Source: RGIG1934 sp964492545
Lineage (GTDB): Bacteria > Bacillota > Clostridia > Lachnospirales > Lachnospiraceae
DNA length: 52,621 nt
Direction: 5' to 3'
Assembly: GCA_964492545.1 (NCBI GenBank)
Contig: CAZBKO010000004.1
Coordinates: 1 to 52,621, forward strand
Part shown: one piece after another, positions 7,957 to 16,875 of the stretch
How positions within the stretch are numbered: position 1 is the first letter of the stretch
How the letters are laid out: each line of letters begins with the position of its first letter
Translations under genes and position numbers: made by a program
Notes under the pieces: model-generated
Told to the model about the DNA's origin: nothing
The model's input: the letters and a program-made list of their open reading frames with translations, nothing else
The model's database searches: none

Positions 7957-9330
7957 CTAAAATCTGAAATATAAGAATGGGTTGAAGCTTTCTCCTGCAA
8001 GAAACGCAACTGATAGTGAAAGCAGCACTAAAACAGCCACAGGAATGGCTACATTTTTATAAATGGCATCACCATTTTTGCATACCCAAGTCTTTATCTT
8101 CTTCGTGATAGGTGTACATGCAATTATTGCAATTATAAACATTCCACCATAGTTAACAATATAAAACAGTGCTCTATTATCAGCAAATGTTACCCCGCCA
8201 ATTCCAAACATTGACTTAACATATGATAATAGTGCATTTGCATCCTCAATCGCAAACAATACCCAACTGATAATTACTAAAAACAATGTATAAATGTGTG
8301 CAAACACAGCCGGTATTTTTTCAAGTCTTTTTAAAAGGAAGCTCTTCTCAACAATAAGAAGCACACAGTAGAACATTCCCCAAGCGAAGAAATTCCAACC
8401 AAATCCATGCCATAATCCGGTCAGTCCCCAGACAACAGCAATATTTATATACTGCCTTCCAATTCCCTTTCGGTTTCCACCAAGAGGAATATAAACATAA
8501 TCTCTAAACCAGGTGCTAAGAGAAATGTGCCATCTTCTCCAAAATTCAGTAATACTCTTTGAAATATATGGATAGTTGAAATTCTCAAGGAAATCGAATC
8601 CAAACATTTTTCCAAGACCTATTGCCATGTCTGAGTATCCTGAAAAATCAAAATATATCTGGAAGGTGTATGCAAATGCACCAATCCATGCAGTGACAAC
8701 TGAAATCTCATTATGAGGAAGTGCCTGAATCTCTGTAAATAAATACCCAATTCCATTTGCAAGAATAACCTTCTTTGCAAGACCTGTTGAAAATCTCACA
8801 ACACCCTCTGAAAATTTATCAAAGGTTTCTCTTCTATCGTCAATCTGGTCAGCAACTGTCTGATATCTTACAATCGGTCCTGCTATAAGCTGTGGAAAAA
8901 GTGTGACATATGTTCCGAGAGAGAATGGATTTCTCTGCAATTTAGCATCATCTCTGTATACATCAATAATGTATGACATTACCTGGAACGTATAAAAAGA
9001 AATACCTATTGGTAATGGGAGCATTCCTGTTGTATAGGCTACTTTAAAAAATACTAAAAATGCAATATTGACAACAACAGACACGGCTAATGCAATCTTA
9101 GCCTTGCCTATCTGATTTTTTTGTTTTTGATTGTATATATATAATCCAAATAAATATGCAATTATTATTGACAAAATCATAAGAAATACATACTTTGGTT
9201 CACCCCATGCATAGAATACAAGGCTGAATAGTAAAAGTACATAATTCTTAATTTTGCGTGGTGCAGCATAATATACCAATAATACTGCTGGTAAAAAATA
9301 TAATAAAAAAGTAAAACTACTAAATATCAT
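7957..9330 (-). CDS. MBOAT family membrane O-acyltransferase
   Basis: A polytopic membrane protein of 457 residues with about ten hydrophobic segments, of the AlgI/DltB/PatA type. The MBOAT core is clear: FWRRWHISLSTWFRDYVYIP followed by the invariant catalytic histidine in LTGLWHGFGWNF. In the family it takes an acyl group, usually acetyl from a cytoplasmic donor, across the membrane and hands it to a partner such as AlgJ/AlgX or a polymer. The partner here is probably the DHHW protein encoded directly downstream. Upstream lies the DUF4358 lipoprotein. The length is normal, with no sign of damage. Confidence 0.93.
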   Translation of the reverse strand: MIFSSFTFLLYFLPAVLLVYYAAPRKIKNYVLLLFSLVFYAWGEPKYVFLMILSIIIAYLFGLYIYNQKQKNQIGKAKIALAVSVVVNIAFLVFFKVAYTTGMLPLPIGISFYTFQVMSYIIDVYRDDAKLQRNPFSLGTYVTLFPQLIAGPIVRYQTVADQIDDRRETFDKFSEGVVRFSTGLAKKVILANGIGYLFTEIQALPHNEISVVTAWIGAFAYTFQIYFDFSGYSDMAIGLGKMFGFDFLENFNYPYISKSITEFWRRWHISLSTWFRDYVYIPLGGNRKGIGRQYINIAVVWGLTGLWHGFGWNFFAWGMFYCVLLIVEKSFLLKRLEKIPAVFAHIYTLFLVIISWVLFAIEDANALLSYVKSMFGIGGVTFADNRALFYIVNYGGMFIIAIIACTPITKKIKTWVCKNGDAIYKNVAIPVAVLVLLSLSVAFLAGESFNPFLYFRF

Positions 9331-9343
9331 CTTCGCATCCCCA

Positions 9344-9808
9344 TTAATACTTATCTATTATATCATTAGCTTTGTCATCATCTGCAGTTACACATAACAC
9401 AGCATACTTGCCAATTGTTTTAACTACAGCCTTATCAAGTCTTGAAACCTCATCAGGCGCATATGATTTGAATACTTCCTTCTGGCTCTCAACTCTCTTA
9501 TCAAATGCTGCCTTAACTTCCTTAGCTGTATCCTCATCCTTGCACTCTACAACTGATATTTCTTCTGTGGTTGCATTTGTGCTAAAATAAGATGACTGTT
9601 TAACTACTAAATCTTCACTAATACCATATATCTTAAAGAAAATTGCATCTCTGCTTTCATTGAGTTCATCTTCAAATTGAATTCCACTCTTTAATTCTCC
9701 TGAAAGTGCTGCTACGTCAAAAGAATGCTCTTTCTCTGATGAGTCTTTTCCGCCACATCCTACACACAACATCATTGCTGCAACTAAAATTAATACTAAT
9801 CTTTTCAT
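9344..9808 (-). CDS. DUF4358 lipoprotein
   Basis: A 154-residue predicted lipoprotein: MKR, a hydrophobic core, and a lipobox ending in CVGC. The rest matches my recollection of DUF4358, a domain of unknown function commonly encoded next to MBOAT and DHHW genes in Firmicutes. It is rich in charged residues and has repeated alpha/beta segments (FDKRVESQKEVFKSYAPDE). The ATG at 9808 follows GGAG at six bases; a further-upstream ATG lies inside that SD and is unlikely. Thirteen bases separate it from the MBOAT gene. It is likely exposed outside the membrane with a role in the same acylation module, inferred from position. Confidence 0.8.
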   Translation of the reverse strand: MKRLVLILVAAMMLCVGCGGKDSSEKEHSFDVAALSGELKSGIQFEDELNESRDAIFFKIYGISEDLVVKQSSYFSTNATTEEISVVECKDEDTAKEVKAAFDKRVESQKEVFKSYAPDEVSRLDKAVVKTIGKYAVLCVTADDDKANDIIDKY

Positions 9809-9832
9809 AATTATCTCCATTCTGTTCCTAAG

Positions 9833-10744
9833 TTATTTTCTTTTACTGAGTATGTAATCCAACCATTTATCGTTATATACCTTACCCATATGAACGCCGT
9901 CTGTAGAGGCATCCTCCGGAAGTATCCTGCTGCTTCCACATATTCCCTTGGCAATATCAAGATATGTCAGAGATGTGGCTGCGGCTGCGTTCTTAACACG
10001 CTTGTTAAAGCGCTTAACATTGTCTAATGTATATACACCATTACTGTCTGATTTTGACTGAGTCACAGGTATTATACTCTGAACAAATATATTGGCCTGT
10101 GGCTGAAGCTCCTTAACCTTATTAAGGAAATCTGTATAGCACTGCTCAAATGTATCAAGATTATACCATCCAAGTTCATTTACTCCAAATTCAATATAAA
10201 TATTTCTATATTTGTTCTGGCTAAGTGGTGTCATTACCTTCTGGTCAGTCATTACATCCTTAACATTAAGACCTATATCGCACAAAAAGTCTGCAGTTGC
10301 TATCTGCGATGTATTAAAAAGTGCCTGGGTTCTGGAATCTCCCACAAAACAATCACCGGCAAACTGCTCATCATAATAGCTCTGTGGCTTAGGATCAGGT
10401 GCCTTCGTTGTTGGTTCAGGTGCTTTTGTTGTCTCTGGTGCTTTTGTTGTTGTCTCCGGTGCTTTTGTTGTTGTCTCCGGTGCCTTCGTTGTTGTCTCAG
10501 GCGCTTTTGTTGTTGTCTCTGGCTCCTTTTTTTTAGTTGTTGTCTCTGGTTCCTTTTTCTTAGTTGTTGTCTCCGATTCTGTGGTTGTCTTGCCATTCTC
10601 AAGAAGCTCCTTTTGAGACATCGTTGACTTATCACTTTCCTTTGCACATCCGGTAGCCATAAAAACAACTGTAAGCATCGCTAAAAAAGCCATGCTTACT
10701 ACATTACTTCTTGATCTTGTCCGTAAATTATCTTCTGTCTTCAT
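9833..10744 (-). CDS. SGNH/GDSL hydrolase-like lipoprotein with ETTTK repeat linker
   Basis: About 303 residues. A basic N-terminus and hydrophobic segment end in a lipobox-like MATGC. A long low-complexity linker (about 60 residues) of ETTTKKKEP and ETTTKAP units follows, then an SGNH-type domain. Block I is FVGDSRTQ (nucleophile Ser in GDS) and the C-terminal Asp-His pair is in DGVHMG; an EFGVNELGW segment gives block III. In the family these act as esterases or deacetylases. The linker probably spans the cell wall. The upstream ATG at 10756 touches the SD, so I prefer 10744 (spacing about 11). It is encoded with a second SGNH gene and the MBOAT cluster. Confidence 0.85.
   Translation of the reverse strand: MKTEDNLRTRSRSNVVSMAFLAMLTVVFMATGCAKESDKSTMSQKELLENGKTTTESETTTKKKEPETTTKKKEPETTTKAPETTTKAPETTTKAPETTTKAPETTKAPEPTTKAPDPKPQSYYDEQFAGDCFVGDSRTQALFNTSQIATADFLCDIGLNVKDVMTDQKVMTPLSQNKYRNIYIEFGVNELGWYNLDTFEQCYTDFLNKVKELQPQANIFVQSIIPVTQSKSDSNGVYTLDNVKRFNKRVKNAAAATSLTYLDIAKGICGSSRILPEDASTDGVHMGKVYNDKWLDYILSKRK
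10400..10588 (-). repeat. Tandem coding repeat ETTTKAP / ETTTKKKEP
   Basis: Degenerate 21-27-nt tandem units inside the SGNH lipoprotein gene encode a Thr/Pro/Lys-rich linker. Similar ETTT units occur in the L,D-transpeptidase tail at 29587-29770. Such arrays can change length by slippage. Confidence 0.8.
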
Positions 10745-10823
10745 TTTCACTCTCATCCTTCTTCATTACAATCATTATTCTCGTATTATAGCAAACTCAT
10801 CTATGAAATAAATCACAGAATTG

Positions 10824-11516
10824 TTAACTATTGGTTACACATACTTTAATATAATCATAAATACTCTTGTAAGTATCTGTTTCATAATGAAGTCCATCTT
10901 CGGTACGATACCCATTATTCTTTAGATATGAGTTCGTATCTATTATCTTAACACTTGGATCTAATTCTATGGACATTCTATTATTAAACTCATCTATCTC
11001 ATCATTCTTAATGTCATAGCCGTTGTACTGGATAATATCCTCATCAACAGGATTGACCAGCATATAGCACACCTGACATGGAACTTCGCTGGCAAGTGCA
11101 TTAATAGCAACTACATAGCTGTCAAAATTATATGTAAAATCATTTATGCCAAGGCCAATTATGATTACTGTATTCTCGTCAATTACACTGCTCTTGATAT
11201 TATCTATATTGGATTCAAGGAAATTATAGCCCTCGCCAACCTCGCAAATAAATATATCATCTTCATTTGCATAATCCTTCATGCCAACATATCTTGAATC
11301 ACCCACAAATACATATTTGGAAACATCCTTAACTGTACCCGGGTTATTATTATTTTCCAGATTATTATCCGCCTGATTAGTTTCTTTATCTTTTTTGTTA
11401 CTGAGTTGTTCCACTATACCTTCTTCTCCATTAAGGTACAAAGTGAGGGCATACATACCTATGCCCCCGCCAATACCAAGGACAAGTACAAGAAGAACTG
11501 TCAAAAATTTCTTCAC
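10824..11516 (-). CDS. Second SGNH/GDSL-like membrane-anchored protein
   Basis: A 230-residue protein with an N-terminal membrane anchor (residues about 4-28), an Asn/Lys-rich linker of about 35 residues, and a domain starting with VFVGDSRYVG (nucleophile Ser in GDSR). Other blocks include IIIGLGINDF, which carries the family Asn, and the C-terminal DGLHYETD with the Asp/His pair. It resembles the neighbouring SGNH protein in architecture but lacks the ETTT array. It probably acts outside the membrane as an esterase or acyl-transfer enzyme. It lies between the cytidylate-kinase-like gene (17-base gap) and the first SGNH gene. A TATAAT box at about 10792 between the two SGNH genes may be an internal promoter, though its -35 is poor. 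Confidence 0.8.
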   Translation of the reverse strand: MKKFLTVLLVLVLGIGGGIGMYALTLYLNGEEGIVEQLSNKKDKETNQADNNLENNNNPGTVKDVSKYVFVGDSRYVGMKDYANEDDIFICEVGEGYNFLESNIDNIKSSVIDENTVIIIGLGINDFTYNFDSYVVAINALASEVPCQVCYMLVNPVDEDIIQYNGYDIKNDEIDEFNNRMSIELDPSVKIIDTNSYLKNNGYRTEDGLHYETDTYKSIYDYIKVCVTNS

Positions 11517-11533
11517 AACTTACCTCATTCCCG

Positions 11534-12154
11534 CTATTTGAACCTTATATCCATATAAGCTTTTACTATTTCAACACATTTATCAAATGAAAGTTCCTCT
11601 GTATTTAGACACAAATCATAATTCTTTGCATTATCCCACTGATTACCGGTGTAATATTTATAGTAATCTGCTCTATGTCTGTCTGTCTTTATGATGAACT
11701 GCTCTATTTCCTTGCGTGTCATGGAAGACATATCTTCTACAACATCTATGCAGTGCTCAAGTGGAGCATGCACAAATATTCTTATAAGATTTGGCTGGTC
11801 CTTTAACACATAATCAGCACATCTTCCTATTGCCACAAACGATTCCTTCTGAGCAAGTTCCTTTAATACCTTTGCCTGATAATTAAACAAATTATCATTT
11901 GACACAAACTTATCGCTGTCTGGAGGTATCACTTCACCTCTATATACATTTTTTGCGACCTTGTATAACAGACTGCTCTTAAGCTTTTCATCAGCTCTTG
12001 CAAATAGCTCTTCATTAATACCACTGTCTTCTGATGCCAATCTCATAATTTCTCTGTCATAACAGTCAATATTTAATTCCTTTGCAAGCATTTTCCCAAT
12101 AGTTTTTCCACCGCTTCCGTAGCCTCTGGCTATGGTAATAACATACTTCTCCAC
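11534..12154 (-). CDS. Cytidylate kinase-like family protein
   Basis: A 206-residue P-loop protein. The nucleotide-binding loop is ARGYGSGGKTIG at residues 9-20. It is followed by the CYDREI segment and IGRCADYVL in the middle, as in the cytidylate-kinase-like family that many Firmicutes carry besides true Cmk. The conserved arginines of a kinase lid (RHRADYYKYYTG) are present. The true substrate in this subfamily is not established to my knowledge. It starts 12 bases after livF and precedes the SGNH genes, so it may be co-transcribed with either group. Confidence 0.85.
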   Translation of the reverse strand: MEKYVITIARGYGSGGKTIGKMLAKELNIDCYDREIMRLASEDSGINEELFARADEKLKSSLLYKVAKNVYRGEVIPPDSDKFVSNDNLFNYQAKVLKELAQKESFVAIGRCADYVLKDQPNLIRIFVHAPLEHCIDVVEDMSSMTRKEIEQFIIKTDRHRADYYKYYTGNQWDNAKNYDLCLNTEELSFDKCVEIVKAYMDIRFK

Positions 12155-12166
12155 GTAAAACCCTCC

Positions 12167-12877
12167 TTATTCACCTAAATATGCCTTCTTTATCTTATCA
12201 TCATTGATAAGCTCTTTGGCATTTCCGGTCAATGCAATCTTTCCTGTCTCAAGAACATATGCTCTGTCAGCTATTGACAACGCCTTTTTGGCATTCTGTT
12301 CTACAAGCAGTACTGTTGTTCCGCTGGCACTAATCTTCTGTATAATATCAAATACCTCCGATACAAATAGAGGTGATAATCCCATTGATGGCTCATCCAT
12401 GAGAATAATCTTCGGTTTTGACATAAGAGCTCTTCCCATTGCAAGCATCTGCTGCTCACCACCGCTCAACGTTCCTGCAAGCTGTCTCTTTCGCTCCTCA
12501 AGTCTTGGGAATCTCTTATATACCATGTCAAGTGTTTCTGCTATCTCAGCCTTATCACTTCTTGTGTATGCTCCCATTATAAGGTTCTCATATACGCTGA
12601 GTCCTGCAAATACTCTTCTTCCCTCAGGTACATGTGCCATTCCGTACTTAACAATCTTATGTGGTGCAGTTGATGTTAATTCCTTACCTTCAAATATAAC
12701 CGAGCCTGACTTTGGTTTGAGTAGTCCTGTTATTGTGTGAAGGATTGTCGTCTTTCCTGCACCATTTGCACCAATCAGTGTTATAATTTCACCTTCATTT
12801 ACCTCAAATGAAACACCTTTTATTGCCTGTATCATTCCATAGGAAACATGCAGGTCCTTTACTTCTAACATTGCCAT
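12167..12877 (-). CDS. livF: Branched-chain amino acid ABC transporter ATPase LivF
   Basis: An ABC ATPase of 236 residues. Walker A is GANGAGKTT, the Q-loop precedes the LivF-type HVPEGRRVF motif, the signature is LSGGEQQML, Walker B is IILMDEPSMGLSP and the switch histidine region is VLLVEQN. The HVPEGRRVF and EQN motifs are typical of LivF rather than LivG. It energises the LivHM permease at the cytoplasmic face. The SD AGGAGG lies seven bases before the ATG. It is the last liv gene. Confidence 0.95.
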   Translation of the reverse strand: MAMLEVKDLHVSYGMIQAIKGVSFEVNEGEIITLIGANGAGKTTILHTITGLLKPKSGSVIFEGKELTSTAPHKIVKYGMAHVPEGRRVFAGLSVYENLIMGAYTRSDKAEIAETLDMVYKRFPRLEERKRQLAGTLSGGEQQMLAMGRALMSKPKIILMDEPSMGLSPLFVSEVFDIIQKISASGTTVLLVEQNAKKALSIADRAYVLETGKIALTGNAKELINDDKIKKAYLGE

Positions 12878-12888
12878 TATATTTCCTC

Positions 12889-13647
12889 CTATTCGCCTAA
12901 ATAAGCTGTAATTACTTCGTGATTATTAAGAACAACTTCCGGAGTTCCATGTGCTAACTCTGTACCAAAGTTAAGTACCATTAATTCCTCACATATCCCG
13001 GATACAAGCTTCATATCATGTTCAATCAAGAGAATTGTAACATCATATTTCTTTCTTACAAGCTGAATTGTATCCATAAGCTCTGCTGTCTCATTTGGAT
13101 TCATTCCAGCTGCCGGCTCATCGAGAAGCAGCAGCTTTGGTTCTGTGGCCAATGCTCTGGCAATCTCCAGCTTTCTCTGTTTACCATATGGAAGATTGCT
13201 CGCCAATGTATTGGGTTCCTCATCAAGTCCAAATACCTTCAGAAGCTCCATAGCTCTTTCATTCATTGCATTTTCTTCACGTCTGTATCTTGGGAGTCTG
13301 AGAACTCCTTCAATAACTGTATATTTCTGATGATTGTTAAGACCTAACTTAACATTATCAATGATTGACATATTTCCAAATAATCTGATATTTTGAAATG
13401 TTCTTGCTATTCCTTTTCTGTTAATCTCGATAGGAGAGCATCCGCTGAGTTTCTCTCCATCTAACTGAAAATATCCGCTTGTAGGCTTATATACGCCTGT
13501 AAGCATATTAAATACAGTTGTCTTTCCAGCACCATTTGGTCCAATAAGTCCATATAGCTGGCCCTTTTCAATACCCATATTAAGATTATCTACAGCCTTA
13601 AGTCCGCCGAAGGCAATCCCAAGATTTTTAACTTCTAGTAATGCCAT
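12889..13647 (-). CDS. livG: Branched-chain amino acid ABC transporter ATPase LivG
   Basis: An ABC ATPase of about 252 residues with Walker A GPNGAGKTT, the LivG-type ARTFQNIRLFG segment, a signature region LPYGKQRKLEIARAL (LPYG replacing LSGG, as usual in LivG), Walker B LLLLDEPAAGMNP and the switch histidine in LLIEHDM. The frame has a TTG at 13656 that abuts the SD. The ATG at 13647 has AGGAGG at nine bases and is preferred. It forms the transporter with LivH, LivM and LivF. Confidence 0.95.
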   Translation of the reverse strand: MALLEVKNLGIAFGGLKAVDNLNMGIEKGQLYGLIGPNGAGKTTVFNMLTGVYKPTSGYFQLDGEKLSGCSPIEINRKGIARTFQNIRLFGNMSIIDNVKLGLNNHQKYTVIEGVLRLPRYRREENAMNERAMELLKVFGLDEEPNTLASNLPYGKQRKLEIARALATEPKLLLLDEPAAGMNPNETAELMDTIQLVRKKYDVTILLIEHDMKLVSGICEELMVLNFGTELAHGTPEVVLNNHEVITAYLGE

Positions 13648-13648
13648 T

Positions 13649-14725
13649 CTATTCAACCTCCTTAGCCGCTTTTTTCTTAAACTTCAGTTTTGAAAAAATT
13701 CTATTTGTGAAATTCTTACATTTCTCATTATTTGTGAGTATCATCATAACTATAAGTACAATAGCATATACTATCATTCTGTAGCTGTAGAAATCTCTCA
13801 GCATCTCAGGCAATGCATAGAGAATAATTGTTGCAATTATTGAGCCTCTAATGCTGCCAATTCCACCAAGTACCACATATACAAGAATAAGAATTGATAA
13901 GTTGAAATTGAACTTATTTGTTTCAAGTGATGTATAATGCGCAAACATACCACCTGCAACGCCGGCAAAAAATGCTGATACAAAGAAAACAATAAGCTTG
14001 TATTTCTTAATATTTATACCAATTGATTCAGCTGCTATGCTGTTATCTCTGATAGCCTTAAAAGCACGGCCTGCTCTTGAATCAATAAGGTTATAGATTA
14101 CAATAAGAGTTATAAGTAAAATCACTACTGAACTTAATAATGTTGCTGTCTTAGGTATTCCACTAACAGTCTGCGCACCATTGAGAATTGTAACCTTGCT
14201 TGAAATATCAAGCTTGGATACGTCAATAGGTGATGCAAATGAAAAATGTAATCCGTTACAGTCCTTAGCCAAATAACACTGCTGAATAAGCTTGTATGTT
14301 ATTTCACCAAAGGCAAGGGTAACGATTGCAAGATAATCACCTCTAAGTCTCAAGATTGAAAAACCAATTAATGTACCAAAAATTCCTGCAACAATACCAC
14401 CTATGCATAGTGCCAGTGAATATCTCAATAAATCAGATGATATTACTTCCTTAGTGAGAAGTGAAAATACACCTGCGGCGTATCCGCCCACACACATGAA
14501 GCCGGCATGGCCCAAGCTTAACTCACCAAGAATACCAACTGTAAGGTTAAGTGACACAGCAAGTATTGTATAAAAACACATTGGAATCAAAAGTCCGCTG
14601 TACGAATATCCGGCAATTCCATTATTAACCAGTACATTTGAAATACCAAAAAATACAATTACCATTAACAATGTAACCAGCATTGTTCTTGTAGATGGCT
14701 TGATTTTATTCATAATTTTTTTCAT
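13649..14725 (-). CDS. livM: Branched-chain amino acid ABC transporter permease LivM
   Basis: A polytopic permease of about 358 residues with eight to ten hydrophobic segments. It shows the LivM hallmarks GELSLGHAGFM near residue 70, LRLRGDYLAIVTLAFGEI, and the coupling segment GRAFKAIRDNSIAAESIGI. A basic tail (KLKFKKKAAK) lies in the cytoplasm. The ATG at 14725 has GGTGG five bases upstream; the GTG at 14734 is less well placed. It directly follows livH and pairs with it as a heterodimeric channel. Confidence 0.95.
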   Translation of the reverse strand: MKKIMNKIKPSTRTMLVTLLMVIVFFGISNVLVNNGIAGYSYSGLLIPMCFYTILAVSLNLTVGILGELSLGHAGFMCVGGYAAGVFSLLTKEVISSDLLRYSLALCIGGIVAGIFGTLIGFSILRLRGDYLAIVTLAFGEITYKLIQQCYLAKDCNGLHFSFASPIDVSKLDISSKVTILNGAQTVSGIPKTATLLSSVVILLITLIVIYNLIDSRAGRAFKAIRDNSIAAESIGINIKKYKLIVFFVSAFFAGVAGGMFAHYTSLETNKFNFNLSILILVYVVLGGIGSIRGSIIATIILYALPEMLRDFYSYRMIVYAIVLIVMMILTNNEKCKNFTNRIFSKLKFKKKAAKEVE

Positions 14726-14734
14726 TATATCCAC

Positions 14735-15616
14735 CTACACTTTCTCATTAATCTTCTTACCCATAAGGCCTGTTGGCTTAACGATAAGAACTACTATAAG
14801 TGATGCAAATACGATAGCATCAGCCAGCTGTGTGCTGATATATGCTTTGCTTAAATTCTCAATAACGCCAAGAAGGATTCCACCTACCATGGCTCCCGGT
14901 ATACTTCCGATTCCACCAAATACCGCCGCAATAAATGCCTTGATACCCGGCATTGATCCTGTATAAGGACTAACCTGAGTATATGTTGAACACAGCAATG
15001 CACCGGCTACTGCTGCAAGTGCCGATCCTATTGCAAATACTATAGATATTGTAGCATTTACATTGATACCCATAAGCTGTGCTGCACCCTTATCCTCTGA
15101 AACAGCCTGCATAGCTCTTCCGGCCTTTGTCTTGTTAACAAATAAGGTAAGAGCAACCATAATAATTACTGTTACAGCTATTGTTACAACAGCTTCACCT
15201 GATATTTTTAAATCATCATTAATAACTATAGTCTTAAGAGTTACAACTGACTTGAATGTCTTAGCATCTGCCCCAAGAATATTAAGAGCAAGATTCTGTA
15301 ATAAGTAGCTGACACCAATTGCTGTAATAAGAACTGATAATGAAGAAGAACTTCTAAGAGGTTTATATGCAACTCTCTCAATTACAACTCCTAATACTGT
15401 ACATACTATAATGCCAATAAGTACTGAAATCCAAACAGGACAAGACATACTTGACATTGCTAAAAATATTGTATAGCCACCAACCATAATAATATCGCCA
15501 TGAGCGAAATTAAGCATCTTTGCTATTCCATATACCATTGTATATCCAAGTGCTATCAGTGCATATATGCCTCCCAAGCTGATACCACTAATCAAGTAGG
15601 ATATAAAACTATTCAT
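14735..15616 (-). CDS. livH: Branched-chain amino acid ABC transporter permease LivH
   Basis: A permease of about 293 residues with eight hydrophobic segments. Typical LivH stretches are ISLGGIYALIALGYTMVYG, LNFAHGDIIMVGGY and, near the coupling loop, TKAGRAMQAVSEDKGAAQLMG, followed by FGGIGSIPGAMVGG. The ATG at 15616 lies eight bases after AAGGA; an in-frame ATG at 15625 overlaps that SD. Between it and livJ lies a terminator-like hairpin, so the permease and ATPase genes are probably expressed below livJ. Confidence 0.95.
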   Translation of the reverse strand: MNSFISYLISGISLGGIYALIALGYTMVYGIAKMLNFAHGDIIMVGGYTIFLAMSSMSCPVWISVLIGIIVCTVLGVVIERVAYKPLRSSSSLSVLITAIGVSYLLQNLALNILGADAKTFKSVVTLKTIVINDDLKISGEAVVTIAVTVIIMVALTLFVNKTKAGRAMQAVSEDKGAAQLMGINVNATISIVFAIGSALAAVAGALLCSTYTQVSPYTGSMPGIKAFIAAVFGGIGSIPGAMVGGILLGVIENLSKAYISTQLADAIVFASLIVVLIVKPTGLMGKKINEKV

Positions 15617-15652
15617 CGTATCCATCCTTTCCTAAGTGCCTTTGTAAAGAAA

Positions 15653-15698
15653 AACAAGCTGTTGCTATAAGTAGTCATTCTTACGGCAACAGCTGTTT
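15653..15698 (-). terminator. Attenuating terminator between livJ and livH
   Basis: On the minus strand ACAGCTGTTGC pairs with GCAACAGCTTGT across a 20-base loop and is followed by TTTTTCTTT. It begins 20 bases after the livJ stop. Partial read-through would give more binding protein than permease, a common arrangement in ABC importers. Confidence 0.75.
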
Positions 15699-15717
15699 TT
15701 GTGTTATGCACTATATC

Positions 15718-16875
15718 CTATAATGCTTTGTAAGCACCATTTTCAATAACCATAGCTTTAGGATCCTTAGTAGGTTCTCCTTCTGCTGTCCATGTCATTG
15801 AGCCAGTAACACCATCAACTGTAATCTGTGTCATTGCTTCTTTGAGTTTATCACAAATATCTGAGATGCTCATTGTTCCATCATCAACGCCTGCCTTTTC
15901 TACTGCTGCCTTGATAGCATAAGCTGCATCATAAGCATCAGCTGCAAACTGATTAGGAGTCTCATTGTATTTAGCTTCATATGCCTTAACAAATTTCTGT
16001 GTCTTCTCATCCTGAGCATCAGCTGCAAATGGTGTTAATAACATAACTCCATCAGCTAAAGCTACATCTTTATCTAACTGAGCGATAAGTCCATCAAGTC
16101 CATCACATCCAAAATACTTAACATCAAGTCCTGCTTTGTCAGCCTGTGATAAAATCAAAGCAGCTTCCTTGTAGTATATAGGAAGGAATACCATGTCAGC
16201 ACCGCTTTCCTTAACCTTCTGAATCTGTACAGAGAAATCTGTCTTCGCATCCTTTGTAAATGCCTGCTCTGTAACAACTTCAATATTCTGATTCTTAGCT
16301 TCTGCAATAAACTTCTCATAGATACCTGATGAATATACATCTGAGCTATCATAGATAACAGCAACCTTAGTAGCAAGCTTATTCTGAGCTATGTACTGTG
16401 CTGAAGCTGTACCCTGGTTAGGGTCATTGAAGCATACTCTAAATGCATTGTCATTAGCAACACATTCAACTGCTGAACCAGATGGTGTAATCTGGAACAT
16501 ATTGTCAGATGCTGTCTTCTCTGCTACTGCAATTGTAGCACCACTTGTTGTTGCACCAAGAAGAACCTTCATTCCCTTGTCCTTAAGTGCATTATATGCG
16601 TTCACAGCCTTCTCGCCATCAGCCTCATCATCCTGGAAATTGAATGTAACCTTCATTCCATTGATTCCGCCTGCTTCGTTAATCTCATCAAATGCAAGTG
16701 TTGCACCATTCTTAACAGCTGTTCCATAAATAGAAGCCTCACCAGTTATTGGTCCCATGCCTCCAACTACTAATTCGTCCTTGCTTCCTGATGCAGCGCC
16801 CTTAGAACCACATCCTGCCAACATGGAAACAGCCATAACTGTTGCCATAGATAATGTTAATAATCTCTTTTTCAT
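15718..16875 (-). CDS. livJ: Branched-chain amino acid ABC transporter substrate-binding protein
   Basis: A 385-residue lipoprotein: MKKRLLTLS, a hydrophobic stretch and a lipobox ending in MLAGC. The mature part is a type I periplasmic-binding fold (LivJ/LivK): VGGMGPITGEASIYG at the start, the NAYNALKDKGMKVLLGATTS segment, and FAADAYDAAYAIK near the end. In Gram-positives it is tethered outside the membrane and feeds LivHM. The open frame continues upstream for 47 codons without a stop, but the ATG at 16875 has GGAG at six bases and begins the signal peptide. The extra frame is a structured leader shared with the maltodextrin binding-protein gene. Confidence 0.96.
   Translation of the reverse strand: MKKRLLTLSMATVMAVSMLAGCGSKGAASGSKDELVVGGMGPITGEASIYGTAVKNGATLAFDEINEAGGINGMKVTFNFQDDEADGEKAVNAYNALKDKGMKVLLGATTSGATIAVAEKTASDNMFQITPSGSAVECVANDNAFRVCFNDPNQGTASAQYIAQNKLATKVAVIYDSSDVYSSGIYEKFIAEAKNQNIEVVTEQAFTKDAKTDFSVQIQKVKESGADMVFLPIYYKEAALILSQADKAGLDVKYFGCDGLDGLIAQLDKDVALADGVMLLTPFAADAQDEKTQKFVKAYEAKYNETPNQFAADAYDAAYAIKAAVEKAGVDDGTMSISDICDKLKEAMTQITVDGVTGSMTWTAEGEPTKDPKAMVIENGAYKAL

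Noticed and set aside
12204..12740. Long open frame of 178 codons on the plus strand opposite livF
   Set aside because: It is a shadow of livF: no SD, no recognisable domain, and codon positions mirror the real gene.
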